DNA of 64,000 nucleotides from Mesonia ostreae (GCF_031845265.1 NZ_JAVRBG010000011.1:43733-107732), one strand, 5' to 3'. Positions 49,077 to 58,644 are shown, numbered from the stretch's first letter. Numbers and translations are program-made. Notes: generated by a model from the letters alone, not told the origin.

Positions 49077-50228
49077 ATGAAAACATCTTACTTACTATTA
49101 TGCTTTACTTTACTCTTCTCTCACATAGGTTTTAGTCAAGTAGAATACAAAGTTTTAGAATCAAAAAAACTACAAGCAGAACGAGAGATTAAAATACAAC
49201 TTCCACGAAATTACAAATCGAATACAGACAAAACCTACCCGCTAATTTTGGTGCTAGACGGGGATTACCTATTTGAGCCTATTGCTGGGAATGTAGATTA
49301 CTACAGCTACTGGGAAGATATGCCAGAAGCTTTAGTTGTTGGTATTAATCAGTCCGAAAGTAGAAAGGAAGACACTAGATTAGATATACAAGATCAGCTT
49401 CCTTTAGACAAAGGAGCAGATTTTTTTGAATTTTTAGGTGGCGAACTTCTCCCTTTATTAGAGGAAAATTACCGTCTATCTAATTTTAGAATTATTGCCG
49501 GGCATGACAAAACTGCCAATTTTATGAACTATTATCTGCTCAAAGAAAATCCTATTTTTCATGGATACATTAATTTGAGTGCAGATTATAACGATAGGAT
49601 TGCAAACAACCTTCCAGAAATCATTTCTTCCTCTAATAATAAAATCTGGTATTATATAGCGACGGGATCTGATGATGCAGGCAAATTAGAAGAAGTAAAT
49701 TCTCAAATGATTGTTGAACTAGAAAAAATTGATAATGAAAAATTCTTTTTCTATAGTAATAATTTTGAAGATGCAACTCATTATTCCTTGGTGGCAAGAG
49801 CAATTCCCGATGCTATAGAAGGTATATTCTCCTCTTATCGACCCATTAATACCAAAGATTATGAAGATGAGGTATTGACAACAAAGGGTTCTTTTTATGA
49901 CTATTTAATAGATAGATATGACTTTATTGAAGAATTATACAACCTAGACATCAAATTTCGTATAAATGATATCATGGCCATTTCTGCGGCTATTGAAGAA
50001 AAAGAGAAATTTGATCAATATAAAGATTTGGGAAAACTCGCTCAAAAGGAGTATCCAGATAGTATGATAGGAAGTTATTTCTTAGGTCGTTATTATGAAG
50101 AAAATGGAAGGCCTAAAAGAGCCAAAAAAGAATATTTAGTAGCGTTTTCCTTGAATGAAACCTCGTACCTAACCAAAGATATGATGTTAGAAAAAATTAA
50201 TCAGCTTAAAGAAAATTTTGGATTATAA
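49077..50228 (+). CDS. Exported alpha/beta-hydrolase-like protein lacking the nucleophile (pseudo-esterase)
   Basis: 383 residues. A Sec signal peptide (to FSQ) is followed by an esterase D-like fold: EIKIQLPRNYKSNTDKTYPLILVLDGDYLFEP, LVVGINQ, and LLPLLEENYRLSNFRIIAGHDKTANF. In active members the nucleophile elbow is GHSxGG; here it is GHD with Asp144 at the serine site, so ordinary esterase chemistry is unlikely. The C-terminal ~100 residues look like TPR-type helices (SMIGSYFLGRYYEENGRPKRAKKEYLVAF). Related exported proteins in Bacteroidota share the altered elbow. Placed just before radA. Confidence 0.8.
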   Translation: MKTSYLLLCFTLLFSHIGFSQVEYKVLESKKLQAEREIKIQLPRNYKSNTDKTYPLILVLDGDYLFEPIAGNVDYYSYWEDMPEALVVGINQSESRKEDTRLDIQDQLPLDKGADFFEFLGGELLPLLEENYRLSNFRIIAGHDKTANFMNYYLLKENPIFHGYINLSADYNDRIANNLPEIISSSNNKIWYYIATGSDDAGKLEEVNSQMIVELEKIDNEKFFFYSNNFEDATHYSLVARAIPDAIEGIFSSYRPINTKDYEDEVLTTKGSFYDYLIDRYDFIEELYNLDIKFRINDIMAISAAIEEKEKFDQYKDLGKLAQKEYPDSMIGSYFLGRYYEENGRPKRAKKEYLVAFSLNETSYLTKDMMLEKINQLKENFGL

Positions 50229-50259
50229 ACTTTACATATTTTAGCATAAAATTCTTCTT

Positions 50260-51627
50260 ATGGCTAAAACTAAAACCACCTTCTTTTGTCAAAATTGTGG
50301 AACCCCACATTCTAAATGGCAGGGGCAATGTTCTTCTTGCAAACAATGGAATACTTTGGTTGAAGAGGTTGTTCAAAAACAAGACAAAAAAGATTGGAAA
50401 AGCTCTTCCCCTGGTTCTGGTAAACCAAGAATCGCTAGCCCCGCTCTTCTCAAAGATATTCAGTACGAGAAAGAAAGAAGACTTTCTACAAATAATGCTG
50501 AGTTAGATCGTGTGCTAGGTGGTGGGCTTATTCCTGGTTCGTTAACGCTTCTAGGGGGAGAGCCCGGAATTGGAAAGAGTACGTTATTGCTTCAGGTTTC
50601 TCTAAATTTAAATTACAGAACTCTATATGTTTCTGGAGAAGAAAGTCAACAGCAAATAAAAATGCGTGCAGAACGCGTTAACCCTAATCCATCAGATTGC
50701 TACATTCTTACAGAAACAAAGACCCAGCATATTTTTCAGCAAATTGAAAAATTAGAGCCAGAAATAGTTATTATAGATTCCATTCAAACGCTACACAGTG
50801 ACTTTATAGAAAGCTCTCCTGGTAGTGTTTCCCAAATTAGAGAATGTACCTCAGAGCTTATTAAATTTGCTAAAGAAACGCATACTCCGGTATTACTTAT
50901 TGGTCATATTACCAAAGAAGGCAGCATTGCCGGACCGAAAATTTTGGAGCATATGGTAGATACCGTTTTACAGTTTGAAGGGGATCGCAATCACGTATAT
51001 AGAATTTTGAGAGCGCACAAAAATAGATTTGGTTCTACCAATGAATTGGGTATTTATGAAATGTTAGGAGAGGGTTTGAGAGAAGTTAGCAATCCCTCGG
51101 AAATACTATTGAGTAAAGGCAACCAAGAGCTAAGCGGTACCGCAATTGCAGCTACTTTGGAAGGCTTAAGACCTTTGATGATTGAGATACAAGCCCTTGT
51201 AAGTACTGCTGTATATGGTACTCCTCAACGTTCTACTACGGGGTATAATGCTAAACGTTTAAATATGATTTTGGCTGTATTAGAAAAAAGAGCTGGATTT
51301 AGATTGGGAGCTAAGGATGTCTTTTTAAACATTACTGGAGGAATTTCTGTAGATGACCCAGCTATTGACTTGGCTGTTGTTGCGGCAATTCTATCTTCTA
51401 ATGAGGATATTTCTATAGCAAAAAATATATGTTTTGCAGCAGAAATTGGTTTGGCTGGAGAAGTAAGACCTGTACCAAAAATAGAACAACGTATTTTAGA
51501 AGCCGAAAAATTAGGTTTTGAGACGATTGTGGTTTCTTCACAAAATAAACTCAATACAGGTAAATATGCCATTAAAGTACATTTAGCTTCTCGAGTAGAA
51601 GAAGTAGTAGAGTTTCTCTTTGGCTAA
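50260..51627 (+). CDS. radA: DNA repair protein RadA
   Basis: 455 residues. A zinc finger with Cys10, Cys13, Cys24 and Cys27 starts it. A RecA-like ATPase follows, Walker A GGEPGIGKST (99-108), plus the RadA-specific KNRFG motif (HKNRFGSTNE). The C-terminal Lon-like domain (~330-455; GGISVDDPAIDLAVVAAILSS) lacks the protease serine/lysine dyad, as in all RadA. It drives branch migration in homologous recombination as a DnaB-like helicase. It closes the panC-to-radA plus-strand cluster. Confidence 0.97.
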   Translation: MAKTKTTFFCQNCGTPHSKWQGQCSSCKQWNTLVEEVVQKQDKKDWKSSSPGSGKPRIASPALLKDIQYEKERRLSTNNAELDRVLGGGLIPGSLTLLGGEPGIGKSTLLLQVSLNLNYRTLYVSGEESQQQIKMRAERVNPNPSDCYILTETKTQHIFQQIEKLEPEIVIIDSIQTLHSDFIESSPGSVSQIRECTSELIKFAKETHTPVLLIGHITKEGSIAGPKILEHMVDTVLQFEGDRNHVYRILRAHKNRFGSTNELGIYEMLGEGLREVSNPSEILLSKGNQELSGTAIAATLEGLRPLMIEIQALVSTAVYGTPQRSTTGYNAKRLNMILAVLEKRAGFRLGAKDVFLNITGGISVDDPAIDLAVVAAILSSNEDISIAKNICFAAEIGLAGEVRPVPKIEQRILEAEKLGFETIVVSSQNKLNTGKYAIKVHLASRVEEVVEFLFG

Positions 51628-51741
51628 TCTGTAACCTGCTAGAAATTTAATTAAATCTTACATTGAATTAACACACTTTACCTTTCGAGAATTCTTTTAG
51701 CAACTACATGCATTTGGTTTAACTCAAACTGACAACTAAAA

Positions 51742-51772
51742 AAAAACCGCCTCAACTGAGGCGGTTTTTATT
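51742..51772. terminator. Bidirectional terminator between radA and the OmpA gene
   Basis: A 13-bp stem (51742-51754 with 51757-51769) with a 2-nt loop and A/T runs on both flanks. Confidence 0.88.
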
Positions 51773-51790
51773 TGGATTGAAGAGAAAGAA

Positions 51791-53170
51791 TTACTCCTTG
51801 TCTCTGTTCTTTTCTAAAGAAACTTCTACACGTCTGTTTTGCTGTCTTCCAGCTGCAGTCTTGTTAGTTGCGATAGGTTGAGTTTCACCGTAACCTTCAG
51901 AAGTAATTCTTCTAGAAGAAATATTAGCTTCATCTACTAAATAATCTTTAACTGAGTTTGCTCTCTTTTTAGATAATTCTAAGTTATAAGAATCTCTTCC
52001 TTGACTATCTGTATGTCCTTCAATATGGAATACAGTATTAGGATACTCATTCATAATTTCAGAAATAGACTCTAAAGCATCGTAAGATTCTTTACGAATA
52101 CTTGATTTGTTAAGATCAAATAAAATTGTTTTAGAGTATTCATTTAGTTCGTTAATTACTTCAACAGTAACCTCAGGACAACCATTGTTTGCTTTTGTTC
52201 CAGCCACATCTGGACATTGATCATCTTTATCTAATACACCGTCGCCATCACGATCTTCGAATGGACAACCATTGTTAGATGCAGGACCAGCTTCTTCAGG
52301 ACAATCATCTTCACTATCTTTTATTCCATCACCATCAGCATCAGGACATCCATTTAAAGATTTTAATCCAGCTTCAGTAGGACATTCATCTTGAGGGTCT
52401 GGGATTCCATCACCATCAGTATCAGGACATCCGTTAAATTCTGCTAAACCAGCAATATTTGGACAGTCATCTTCACTATCTTGGATTCCATCACCGTCAG
52501 AATCTGGACAACCGTTAAATTCAACTAAACCTGGAGTTTCTGGACACTCATCATCTTTATCAAATACTCCATCACCGTCTGTATCTTTTCCTCCAAAAGC
52601 TAATTTAAAACCAGCAGAATGCTGGAAGTGATCTAAACCTGCATCACCTAAACCGTCTTTATACGTAGACTGGATGTTAAAAGCAATATTATCTGTTAAC
52701 CAAAGGTCAAAACCTAAAGTACCATTAACAGAACCTTGCCCGTCATCGTCAATCCAAGTATAACCTCCACCAATACCTAAGTAAGGATCAAACCATCCTT
52801 CTTGATTGATAAGGCTTCTAAAACTATATCTAATAGCTCCATCTGCTCCATAATAAGACAAATCATTTCTTCTTTCGTCTCCAAATTTATCAATTTGGTT
52901 TACAGAACCTGCAAGTTGAACAGAAAATCCTGCACCTACATATCTACCAACGGTAAGTCTTGAAACTGAAGGTAAAATATTGTAATGATCTCCTAAGTTG
53001 AAGTATTCATCAAACATACCACCTTGAGGTGCATCTTCACCTACAGGATAGAAATCTACGGCGTTGACACCAATACCAACTGCCCAAGGATTGTTCTCAT
53101 CTTGTGCCTGTACAGTCGTAAGACCTAAGAAGAACAATGAAACTAATAAAAATCTGCTAAGATGTTTCAT
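51791..53170 (-). CDS. OmpA-family outer membrane protein with thrombospondin type 3 repeats
   Basis: 459 residues. A signal peptide (1-22) is followed by an eight-strand beta-barrel domain (~25-190), then five calcium-binding thrombospondin type 3 repeats (DTDGDGVFDKDDECPETPG-like, ~195-330) ending with NGCP each. The C-terminal OmpA domain (~345-455; FHIEGHTDSQGRDSYNLELSKKRANSVKDYLV) binds peptidoglycan. It probably links the outer membrane to the wall with a Ca2+-stiffened spacer, a major OmpA layout in flavobacteria. Own promoter (53206) and terminator. Confidence 0.95.
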   Translation of the reverse strand: MKHLSRFLLVSLFFLGLTTVQAQDENNPWAVGIGVNAVDFYPVGEDAPQGGMFDEYFNLGDHYNILPSVSRLTVGRYVGAGFSVQLAGSVNQIDKFGDERRNDLSYYGADGAIRYSFRSLINQEGWFDPYLGIGGGYTWIDDDGQGSVNGTLGFDLWLTDNIAFNIQSTYKDGLGDAGLDHFQHSAGFKLAFGGKDTDGDGVFDKDDECPETPGLVEFNGCPDSDGDGIQDSEDDCPNIAGLAEFNGCPDTDGDGIPDPQDECPTEAGLKSLNGCPDADGDGIKDSEDDCPEEAGPASNNGCPFEDRDGDGVLDKDDQCPDVAGTKANNGCPEVTVEVINELNEYSKTILFDLNKSSIRKESYDALESISEIMNEYPNTVFHIEGHTDSQGRDSYNLELSKKRANSVKDYLVDEANISSRRITSEGYGETQPIATNKTAAGRQQNRRVEVSLEKNRDKE

Positions 53171-53205
53171 ATTTTAAAATTTAATTTTTAAGTGTTAATT
53201 ATTAA

Positions 53206-53213
53206 CAAAAGTA
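53206..53213 (-). promoter_or_regulatory. -7 element for the OmpA gene
   Basis: TACTTTTG on the minus strand, 36 bp before the start codon. Confidence 0.6.
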
Positions 53214-53290
53214 AACGCTTGTTAAGTATTAAAAAAAGAAATAATAATAAAATTTTCTTAACACTTTTGGCAAGTGTCCTATATAGCTGC

Positions 53291-54487
53291 TTATATGACG
53301 TTTAATTTCTTTCCAACTTTCTTAAATGCATCTACTGCTTTAACTAAGTTTTCTCTACTATGAGCGGCAGATAGTTGAACTCTTATTCTCGCCTTACCCT
53401 TTGGTACCACTGGGAAGAAGAATCCTATTACATATATACCTTCTTCTAAGAGCATATCTGCCATTTGTTGTGAAAGCTTGGCATCATAAAGCATTACTGG
53501 CACGATAGCAGAGTCTCCATCTATGATATCAAAACCTGCATCTTTCATTTCTTTTTTAAAGAATTTGGTGTTTTCTTCCAATTGATCTCTTAATGCTGTA
53601 TTATCAGAAAGCATTTCAAAGACTTTAATGGAAGCCCCTACAATAGCTGGTGCTAGAGAATTAGAAAACAAGTACGGTCTAGAGCGCTGTCTTAGCATAT
53701 CTATAATCTCCTTTTTCCCTGTGGTATATCCTCCCATGGCGCCGCCCATCGCTTTTCCTAAAGTTCCAGTAATAATATCAATACGACCCATTACATTTTT
53801 CTCCTCTAAGGTTCCTCTTCCAGTTTTTCCTATAAAACCAGTTGCGTGACATTCGTCAATCATCACCAAAGCATCATATTTATCTGCCAAGTCACAAATT
53901 TTATCTAATGGTGCTACTATGCCATCCATAGAGAAAACCCCATCGGTTACAATAATTTTAAAACGTGCTCCGTTTTCATTGGCTGCTTTTAATTGCTCCT
54001 CTAAATCTTCCATATTGCTATTTTCATAGCGGTAACGCGCAGCTTTACAAAGTCTAACGCCGTCAATTATAGAAGCATGGTTTAAAGAATCTGATATAAT
54101 TGCATCCTCCTTAGTAAGAATAGGCTCAAAAACACCTCCATTGGCATCAAAGGCCGCAGCGTATAATATGGTATCTTCGGTTTCATAAAAATCTGCAATA
54201 TCTTTTTCTAATTGCTTGTGAATGTCTTGAGTACCACAAATAAAACGAACACTACTCATTCCAAACCCATGAGAATCCAAGGTATCTTTCGCCGCCTGAA
54301 TCACTTCTGGGTGAGAGGAAAGTCCCAAATAATTATTGGCACAAAAGTTAATCACCTCTTCGCCTGTATCAATTTTTATGACAGCATCTTGCGGTGTCGT
54401 AATAACTCTTTCTTTTTTGTAGAGACCATTTTCTTTGATCTCATTCAGTTCATTTTGTAGGTAATCCTTAATTTCTTTACTATACAT
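53291..54487 (-). CDS. kbl: Glycine C-acetyltransferase (2-amino-3-ketobutyrate CoA ligase)
   Basis: 398 residues, class II PLP enzyme. Features: CANNYLGLSSHPEVIQAAKD, FICGTQDIHKQLE, SDSLNHASIIDGVRLCKA, VMIDECHATGFIG and the Schiff-base Lys in ITGTLGKAMGGA. It splits 2-amino-3-ketobutyrate with CoA into glycine and acetyl-CoA in threonine degradation. In its own unit; the threonine dehydrogenase partner is not in the window. A related AONS (BioF) activity is possible from fold but the length and sequence favour Kbl. Confidence 0.95.
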   Translation of the reverse strand: MYSKEIKDYLQNELNEIKENGLYKKERVITTPQDAVIKIDTGEEVINFCANNYLGLSSHPEVIQAAKDTLDSHGFGMSSVRFICGTQDIHKQLEKDIADFYETEDTILYAAAFDANGGVFEPILTKEDAIISDSLNHASIIDGVRLCKAARYRYENSNMEDLEEQLKAANENGARFKIIVTDGVFSMDGIVAPLDKICDLADKYDALVMIDECHATGFIGKTGRGTLEEKNVMGRIDIITGTLGKAMGGAMGGYTTGKKEIIDMLRQRSRPYLFSNSLAPAIVGASIKVFEMLSDNTALRDQLEENTKFFKKEMKDAGFDIIDGDSAIVPVMLYDAKLSQQMADMLLEEGIYVIGFFFPVVPKGKARIRVQLSAAHSRENLVKAVDAFKKVGKKLNVI

Positions 54488-54508
54488 GGTTTGATAATTT
54501 TAATAAAT

Positions 54509-57500
54509 TCAAATGTAAACAATCTTTAGCTCAGCCGTGTCTTGTAGGTAAACTAATATTTTTTTTATGACCCTATAACCCAAACTTTCTACTGCCATAG
54601 CATAGGTTTTGATTTGATTTTCGTGTGTAGACGAAAAAGCTCCCGTTTTATAATCAATTATTATTGCTTCTTTTTCTTTTATACATAAACGGTCCAATCG
54701 CTTGAATTCTCCCTCGTATAAAATTTCTTTTTCGTTATAAATAATATATTCTTCAGAAAAATAAATTTTAAGCTCTGGGTGCTCTACCAAATTTAAAATC
54801 GAATCTTTATACAGCGAAGTTTCTATTTTTTCTATTAAAGAAGACTGAATCGCTTTTTTTAATGCTTTTTCTACATCGGTCTTTACTTCAATATCATTTA
54901 AAATTTCGTGTAAAGTATTTCCAAAATCTATGGAAGCCTCTTGATGAGTATCCCATAAAACTCCAGATTTAGTTACTACATCAATATCATGCTGTGTGGG
55001 TGCCGAAGAAATCATCTCTTGATAAATCAATTCTTCTTGTTTTTCTTTTATTTCTTGCTGATTTTTGAGTTCTCCAAAAGAATAACTCAAGGAATCGTTC
55101 CACTTATTCTTCAGTTTTAAGTAATCAATCAAAATTCCAGAAATTTTATTTTTCTTCGGAAGGTTATTTTTGTCCAATTCCAGTTCAGATAAAATATAAA
55201 GCTGATTTTTAGCCCTTGTAAACGCCACATATAGCACATTGAGCACATCAAATTGTTTTTCCTGAAGCAACTGAGTGTATTTTGATGCGGCATCTCCCTT
55301 AAAATCCAAAAGATTTTTGGAAGCTCTTAAATACCCCAAGGGAATAGGCAAACTTTCGTCTTGCAACTCTACCCATAAAAAATCTTTCATCGTATCATCT
55401 AAAGCAGAATTCGCATAGGGATGAATCACAATTGGAAACTCCAAACCTTTAGACTTATGAATGGTCATAATTTGTACAGCATCTTGTCCTTCTGGCGCTA
55501 CAATGCTCAACCTATCTTTTTTATGTTCCCATTCTTCTAAAAAATGCAATATACCTCCACTATTTTTCTGCGTAAATTCATACACAAAGTCTAAATAAAA
55601 TTGCACATAGGCATTAGAACTATGCATCAGTTTAAAACTGCGCAACACATATTCTACACCATCATAAAAAGGAATTTTCTGAAAATTACCAAGGTTAAAA
55701 AACAGCTCGTATTCTTCTAAAGAATCAAAAAATTCCTGTCCTGTTAAAGAAAGTTTTGCGTTTACGAAGGTGAAAAAATCTACATCGCCTACTTGATGCT
55801 CCCATAAATAATGCAAAACGCCAAACTTGGCCTGTTGATCTAGAGGGTAAACGCTAAGCTGCAATATATGAGTAACAAACTGCACTTCCATAGACTGATT
55901 TACCAACAAAGTTTCCGAAGAGATTATAGGAATTCCGTATTCATTTAGATACTCGGCAATGGCATATCCTTCGCTTTTTCTTCTTACTAGAATGCAGATA
56001 TCTTCTTTACGGTAGCCTTTTTCTTCTAAATCTTGGATGAGTTTTAGAATTCTCTGCGGATAAATTTCATTTTTCTCTGCGGCATTTTCGGCTTCTATAA
56101 AATCTATTTGCACATAACCTCCTTCTTTCTTCTCTACTTTCTGCGCTGCATTCAAGAAAAGATCTTCGTAAGCCGGAGTTTCAATATAGGAAGCCGCATG
56201 TGCAAAAAAATCATTATTAAAGTTGACTACCTCTGCTTTACTTCGCCAGTTTGAAGGGAGATTTTCTACCGTTTTAGAAACCGAAAAAGGATTGTTAGAA
56301 ATTCCTTCATTCTCACTACTCAAATCAATAAATTGCTCGGCTTTTCCTCCGCGCCAACGGTAAATAGATTGTTTGGCGTCCCCTACCAAATGCAAACTTC
56401 CTAATTTTCCTGCGGAAGAATACGAACTCAAACTGCTAGAAATTAAAGGAATTAGATTATTCCATTGCAGTTCTGATGTATCTTGAAACTCATCTACAAA
56501 ATAATCCTGATATCTTTCGCCCAAACGTTCATATATAAAAGGAACCGGTTGATTTTTTACGCTTTCGCTGATTTTTTTATTAAAATCTGAAATCAATAAA
56601 ATATCTCGTTCTTGCTTTAGCAATTCTACTTCGCGTGAAATGGCATTTAATAAGGATAAAGAATTTAAGTTTTTTAAAACTTGTCTAAAAAGCTCTTGCT
56701 GAAAAGCCGCTTTTTCTACCAAGCGATACTGGGCGGCAATCTGTGGTAAAAGCGCATCCATAATGCTCTTTTTGTCATCGGTTTGTTTTTTTGCATAAGG
56801 AGCGTTGGTTTCTATATCTTGCTGCCATTTACTGCCAGCAGGATACCAATTGCCGCCATCAATTACCTTTTGAAAATATTTTGGGATATACCCAGAACTA
56901 AAATCTTTAGTTTCTAATCCATTTTGATTCATGAGTTCCATAAAACTGTTCGCTTCGGCTTTAGCGATTTCACCAAGCAATTTTACTTTTTCACGAATTA
57001 GCTTTTCGAAAGTTTTAAAATCTCTTAACTCATACTTTTGTAAAATACTTAGTGGCTCAATGTAATTTTCATTGATAAGAAGTTTTGCAATATCGTTTAG
57101 ATCCTTGGCGATGTCCCAACTTTTATCATCATCTGCCTTGCTTAAAGAAAAATCGATTAAGATTTTAGTGAGTTCTTGGTCTTTTCCTGCTTTTTCTATG
57201 ATTCGGTCTACGGCTTCGCTTAAGACCAAACTTGTATCCATTTCAACTTCAAAATTAATGGCGATGCCCAAATCTTTAGCGAAGGTGCGTAAGACTCGGT
57301 GGGTAAAACCATCTATGGTAGAAATTTCAAAAGCAGCATAATTGTGCAAGATACTTTCTAAGATAAGTTTACTTTTTTGATGCACATCTTCCGCAGTTAG
57401 CTGGGTTTCTTCTTCAATAGCCAAACGTAAAGCTACATATTTAGCTGGCGTTTCTCCTTCCGCGAAAGCGCGCAAAGCATCTATAATTCTACTTTTCATT

Positions 57501-57667
57501 TCGGCCACAGCCTTATTGGTAAAAGTAATGGCCAAAATATTCTTATAAAAATCCTTTTGAGAAGATTCAAACAAGAGGCTTAGGTATTTTTTTACAATGG
57601 TAAAGGTTTTACCAGAACCAGCAGAAGCGTTAAAGACATAAAATGAAATAGGATTGGGATTTTGCAA
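54509..57667 (-). CDS. AddA/RecB-like helicase-nuclease
   Basis: 1052 residues, a UvrD-type superfamily 1 helicase. Walker A NASAGSGKT (13-21) opens motif I (VFNASAGSGKTFTIVKKYL). DEFQDTSELQW is motif II, GDAKQSIYRWRGGKAE motif III, and IMTIHKSKGLEFPIV motif V; VLYVAFTRAKNQLYIL follows. The C-terminal ~180 residues carry a RecB-type nuclease signature (LDRLCIKEKEAIIIDYKTGAFSS). This fits AddA, which with AddB resects double-strand breaks. I see no AddB-like gene beside it; it could lie elsewhere. The gene contains a CTTCCGCGAAAGCG motif copy at 57457-57470. Confidence 0.88.
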   Translation of the reverse strand: MQNPNPISFYVFNASAGSGKTFTIVKKYLSLLFESSQKDFYKNILAITFTNKAVAEMKSRIIDALRAFAEGETPAKYVALRLAIEEETQLTAEDVHQKSKLILESILHNYAAFEISTIDGFTHRVLRTFAKDLGIAINFEVEMDTSLVLSEAVDRIIEKAGKDQELTKILIDFSLSKADDDKSWDIAKDLNDIAKLLINENYIEPLSILQKYELRDFKTFEKLIREKVKLLGEIAKAEANSFMELMNQNGLETKDFSSGYIPKYFQKVIDGGNWYPAGSKWQQDIETNAPYAKKQTDDKKSIMDALLPQIAAQYRLVEKAAFQQELFRQVLKNLNSLSLLNAISREVELLKQERDILLISDFNKKISESVKNQPVPFIYERLGERYQDYFVDEFQDTSELQWNNLIPLISSSLSSYSSAGKLGSLHLVGDAKQSIYRWRGGKAEQFIDLSSENEGISNNPFSVSKTVENLPSNWRSKAEVVNFNNDFFAHAASYIETPAYEDLFLNAAQKVEKKEGGYVQIDFIEAENAAEKNEIYPQRILKLIQDLEEKGYRKEDICILVRRKSEGYAIAEYLNEYGIPIISSETLLVNQSMEVQFVTHILQLSVYPLDQQAKFGVLHYLWEHQVGDVDFFTFVNAKLSLTGQEFFDSLEEYELFFNLGNFQKIPFYDGVEYVLRSFKLMHSSNAYVQFYLDFVYEFTQKNSGGILHFLEEWEHKKDRLSIVAPEGQDAVQIMTIHKSKGLEFPIVIHPYANSALDDTMKDFLWVELQDESLPIPLGYLRASKNLLDFKGDAASKYTQLLQEKQFDVLNVLYVAFTRAKNQLYILSELELDKNNLPKKNKISGILIDYLKLKNKWNDSLSYSFGELKNQQEIKEKQEELIYQEMISSAPTQHDIDVVTKSGVLWDTHQEASIDFGNTLHEILNDIEVKTDVEKALKKAIQSSLIEKIETSLYKDSILNLVEHPELKIYFSEEYIIYNEKEILYEGEFKRLDRLCIKEKEAIIIDYKTGAFSSTHENQIKTYAMAVESLGYRVIKKILVYLQDTAELKIVYI
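54510..54517 (-). promoter_or_regulatory. -7 element for kbl
   Basis: TACATTTG on the minus strand, overlapping the last codons of the helicase gene and 23 bp before kbl. Confidence 0.5.
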
Positions 57668-57719
57668 TACGTATGTTTTTTATAGTCATGTCCGACTAAG
57701 TTGTTAAACCATTGCCCTT

Positions 57720-57757
57720 TTAGATGCTAGAAATTAGATCTAAATTCTAGTATCTAA
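57720..57757. repeat. Inverted repeat made of 7-bp units
   Basis: Arms AGATGCTAGAA (57722-57732) and TTCTAGTATCT (57745-57755) match 10 of 11 around a perfect inner palindrome TTAGATCTAA (57734-57743). Units TAGATGC, TAGAAAT, TAGATCT, AAATTCT, AGTATCT step at 7 bp. No T run follows, so not a standard terminator. Confidence 0.65.
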
Positions 57758-57990
57758 TAAACGGTATTTTTAATTCCGTAAATATAACTCTATTAAGATA
57801 GGTAAACTGTAAGTGTTAACGGGCTTGTTCGTTACCTACTATGAGCAATACAATTTAATATTCATTTTAGACACTCCTAATTATTTTTACTAAAATAAGA
57901 AATGTAAGCCTATACCGAAGCCTAAGAAGAAAGATTTTGTATTTAAGTATTTTATAACATTATATAATTTTTAAAGTCTCTCTTAATAGT

Positions 57991-57998
57991 TAAGTTTG
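57991..57998 (+). promoter_or_regulatory. -7 element for sodA
   Basis: TAAGTTTG, 37 bp before the start codon. No clear -33 TTG, so moderate. Confidence 0.5.
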
Positions 57999-58035
57999 AT
58001 TGAAAATTTACTATTAACAAAAAAAATTTATAATT

Positions 58036-58644
58036 ATGGCTTTTGAACAACCAAAACTTGACTATGCATACGATGCATTAGAACCTAATATTGATGCGAA
58101 AACTATGGAAATTCACTATAGCAAGCACCACGCTGGGTACACAAAAAAATTAAATAATGCGGTAAACGGAACTGATCTAGAAGGAAAAGATATTGAAAAG
58201 ATTCTTACCAATTTAGATATGGATAATAAAGCAGTAAGAAATAATGGTGGCGGTTTTTATAACCACAACTTATTTTGGGAAGTAATGTCTCCTAAAGGTG
58301 GAGGAGAACCTACTGGTGATTTATCTAAAGCAATTGATGAAGCTTTTGGAAGTTTTGATACTTTTAAAGAAGAATTTTCTAAAGCAGCTGCCACGCAATT
58401 TGGCTCTGGATGGGCTTGGCTTTGTGTACATAAAGGTGGGAAATTAGAAATTTGTTCTACCGCAAACCAAGATAATCCATTAATGCCAGAACAAGGCTGT
58501 GGAGGTCATCCTATCTTAGGATTGGATGTTTGGGAACACGCATATTACCTAAATTATCAAAATAGAAGACCAGACTATATTGATGCATTTTTTAATGTAA
58601 TTAACTGGGAAAAAATTGGAAAAAAATATGCAGAAGCTAAATAG
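58036..58644 (+). CDS. sodA: Superoxide dismutase, Mn type
   Basis: 202 residues. Metal ligands His27, His77, Asp164 (LDVWEH) and His168 are all in place. The pattern GGGFYNHNLFW with Gln in STANQDNPLM is the Mn-enzyme choice; Fe enzymes normally have Gln at the first position instead. It converts superoxide to hydrogen peroxide and oxygen in the cytoplasm; no signal peptide. Monocistronic with an inferred promoter at 57991 and a shared terminator at 58668. Cambialistic use of Fe cannot be excluded from sequence. Confidence 0.96.
   Translation: MAFEQPKLDYAYDALEPNIDAKTMEIHYSKHHAGYTKKLNNAVNGTDLEGKDIEKILTNLDMDNKAVRNNGGGFYNHNLFWEVMSPKGGGEPTGDLSKAIDEAFGSFDTFKEEFSKAAATQFGSGWAWLCVHKGGKLEICSTANQDNPLMPEQGCGGHPILGLDVWEHAYYLNYQNRRPDYIDAFFNVINWEKIGKKYAEAK

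Larger units (their letters stand above)
57668..58035. other. 368-bp intergenic region before sodA
   Basis: Divergent spacer between the helicase-nuclease gene and sodA. Contains a 38-bp inverted repeat of 7-bp units (57720-57757) and the sodA promoter. No coding frame or terminator seen. Confidence 0.6.
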
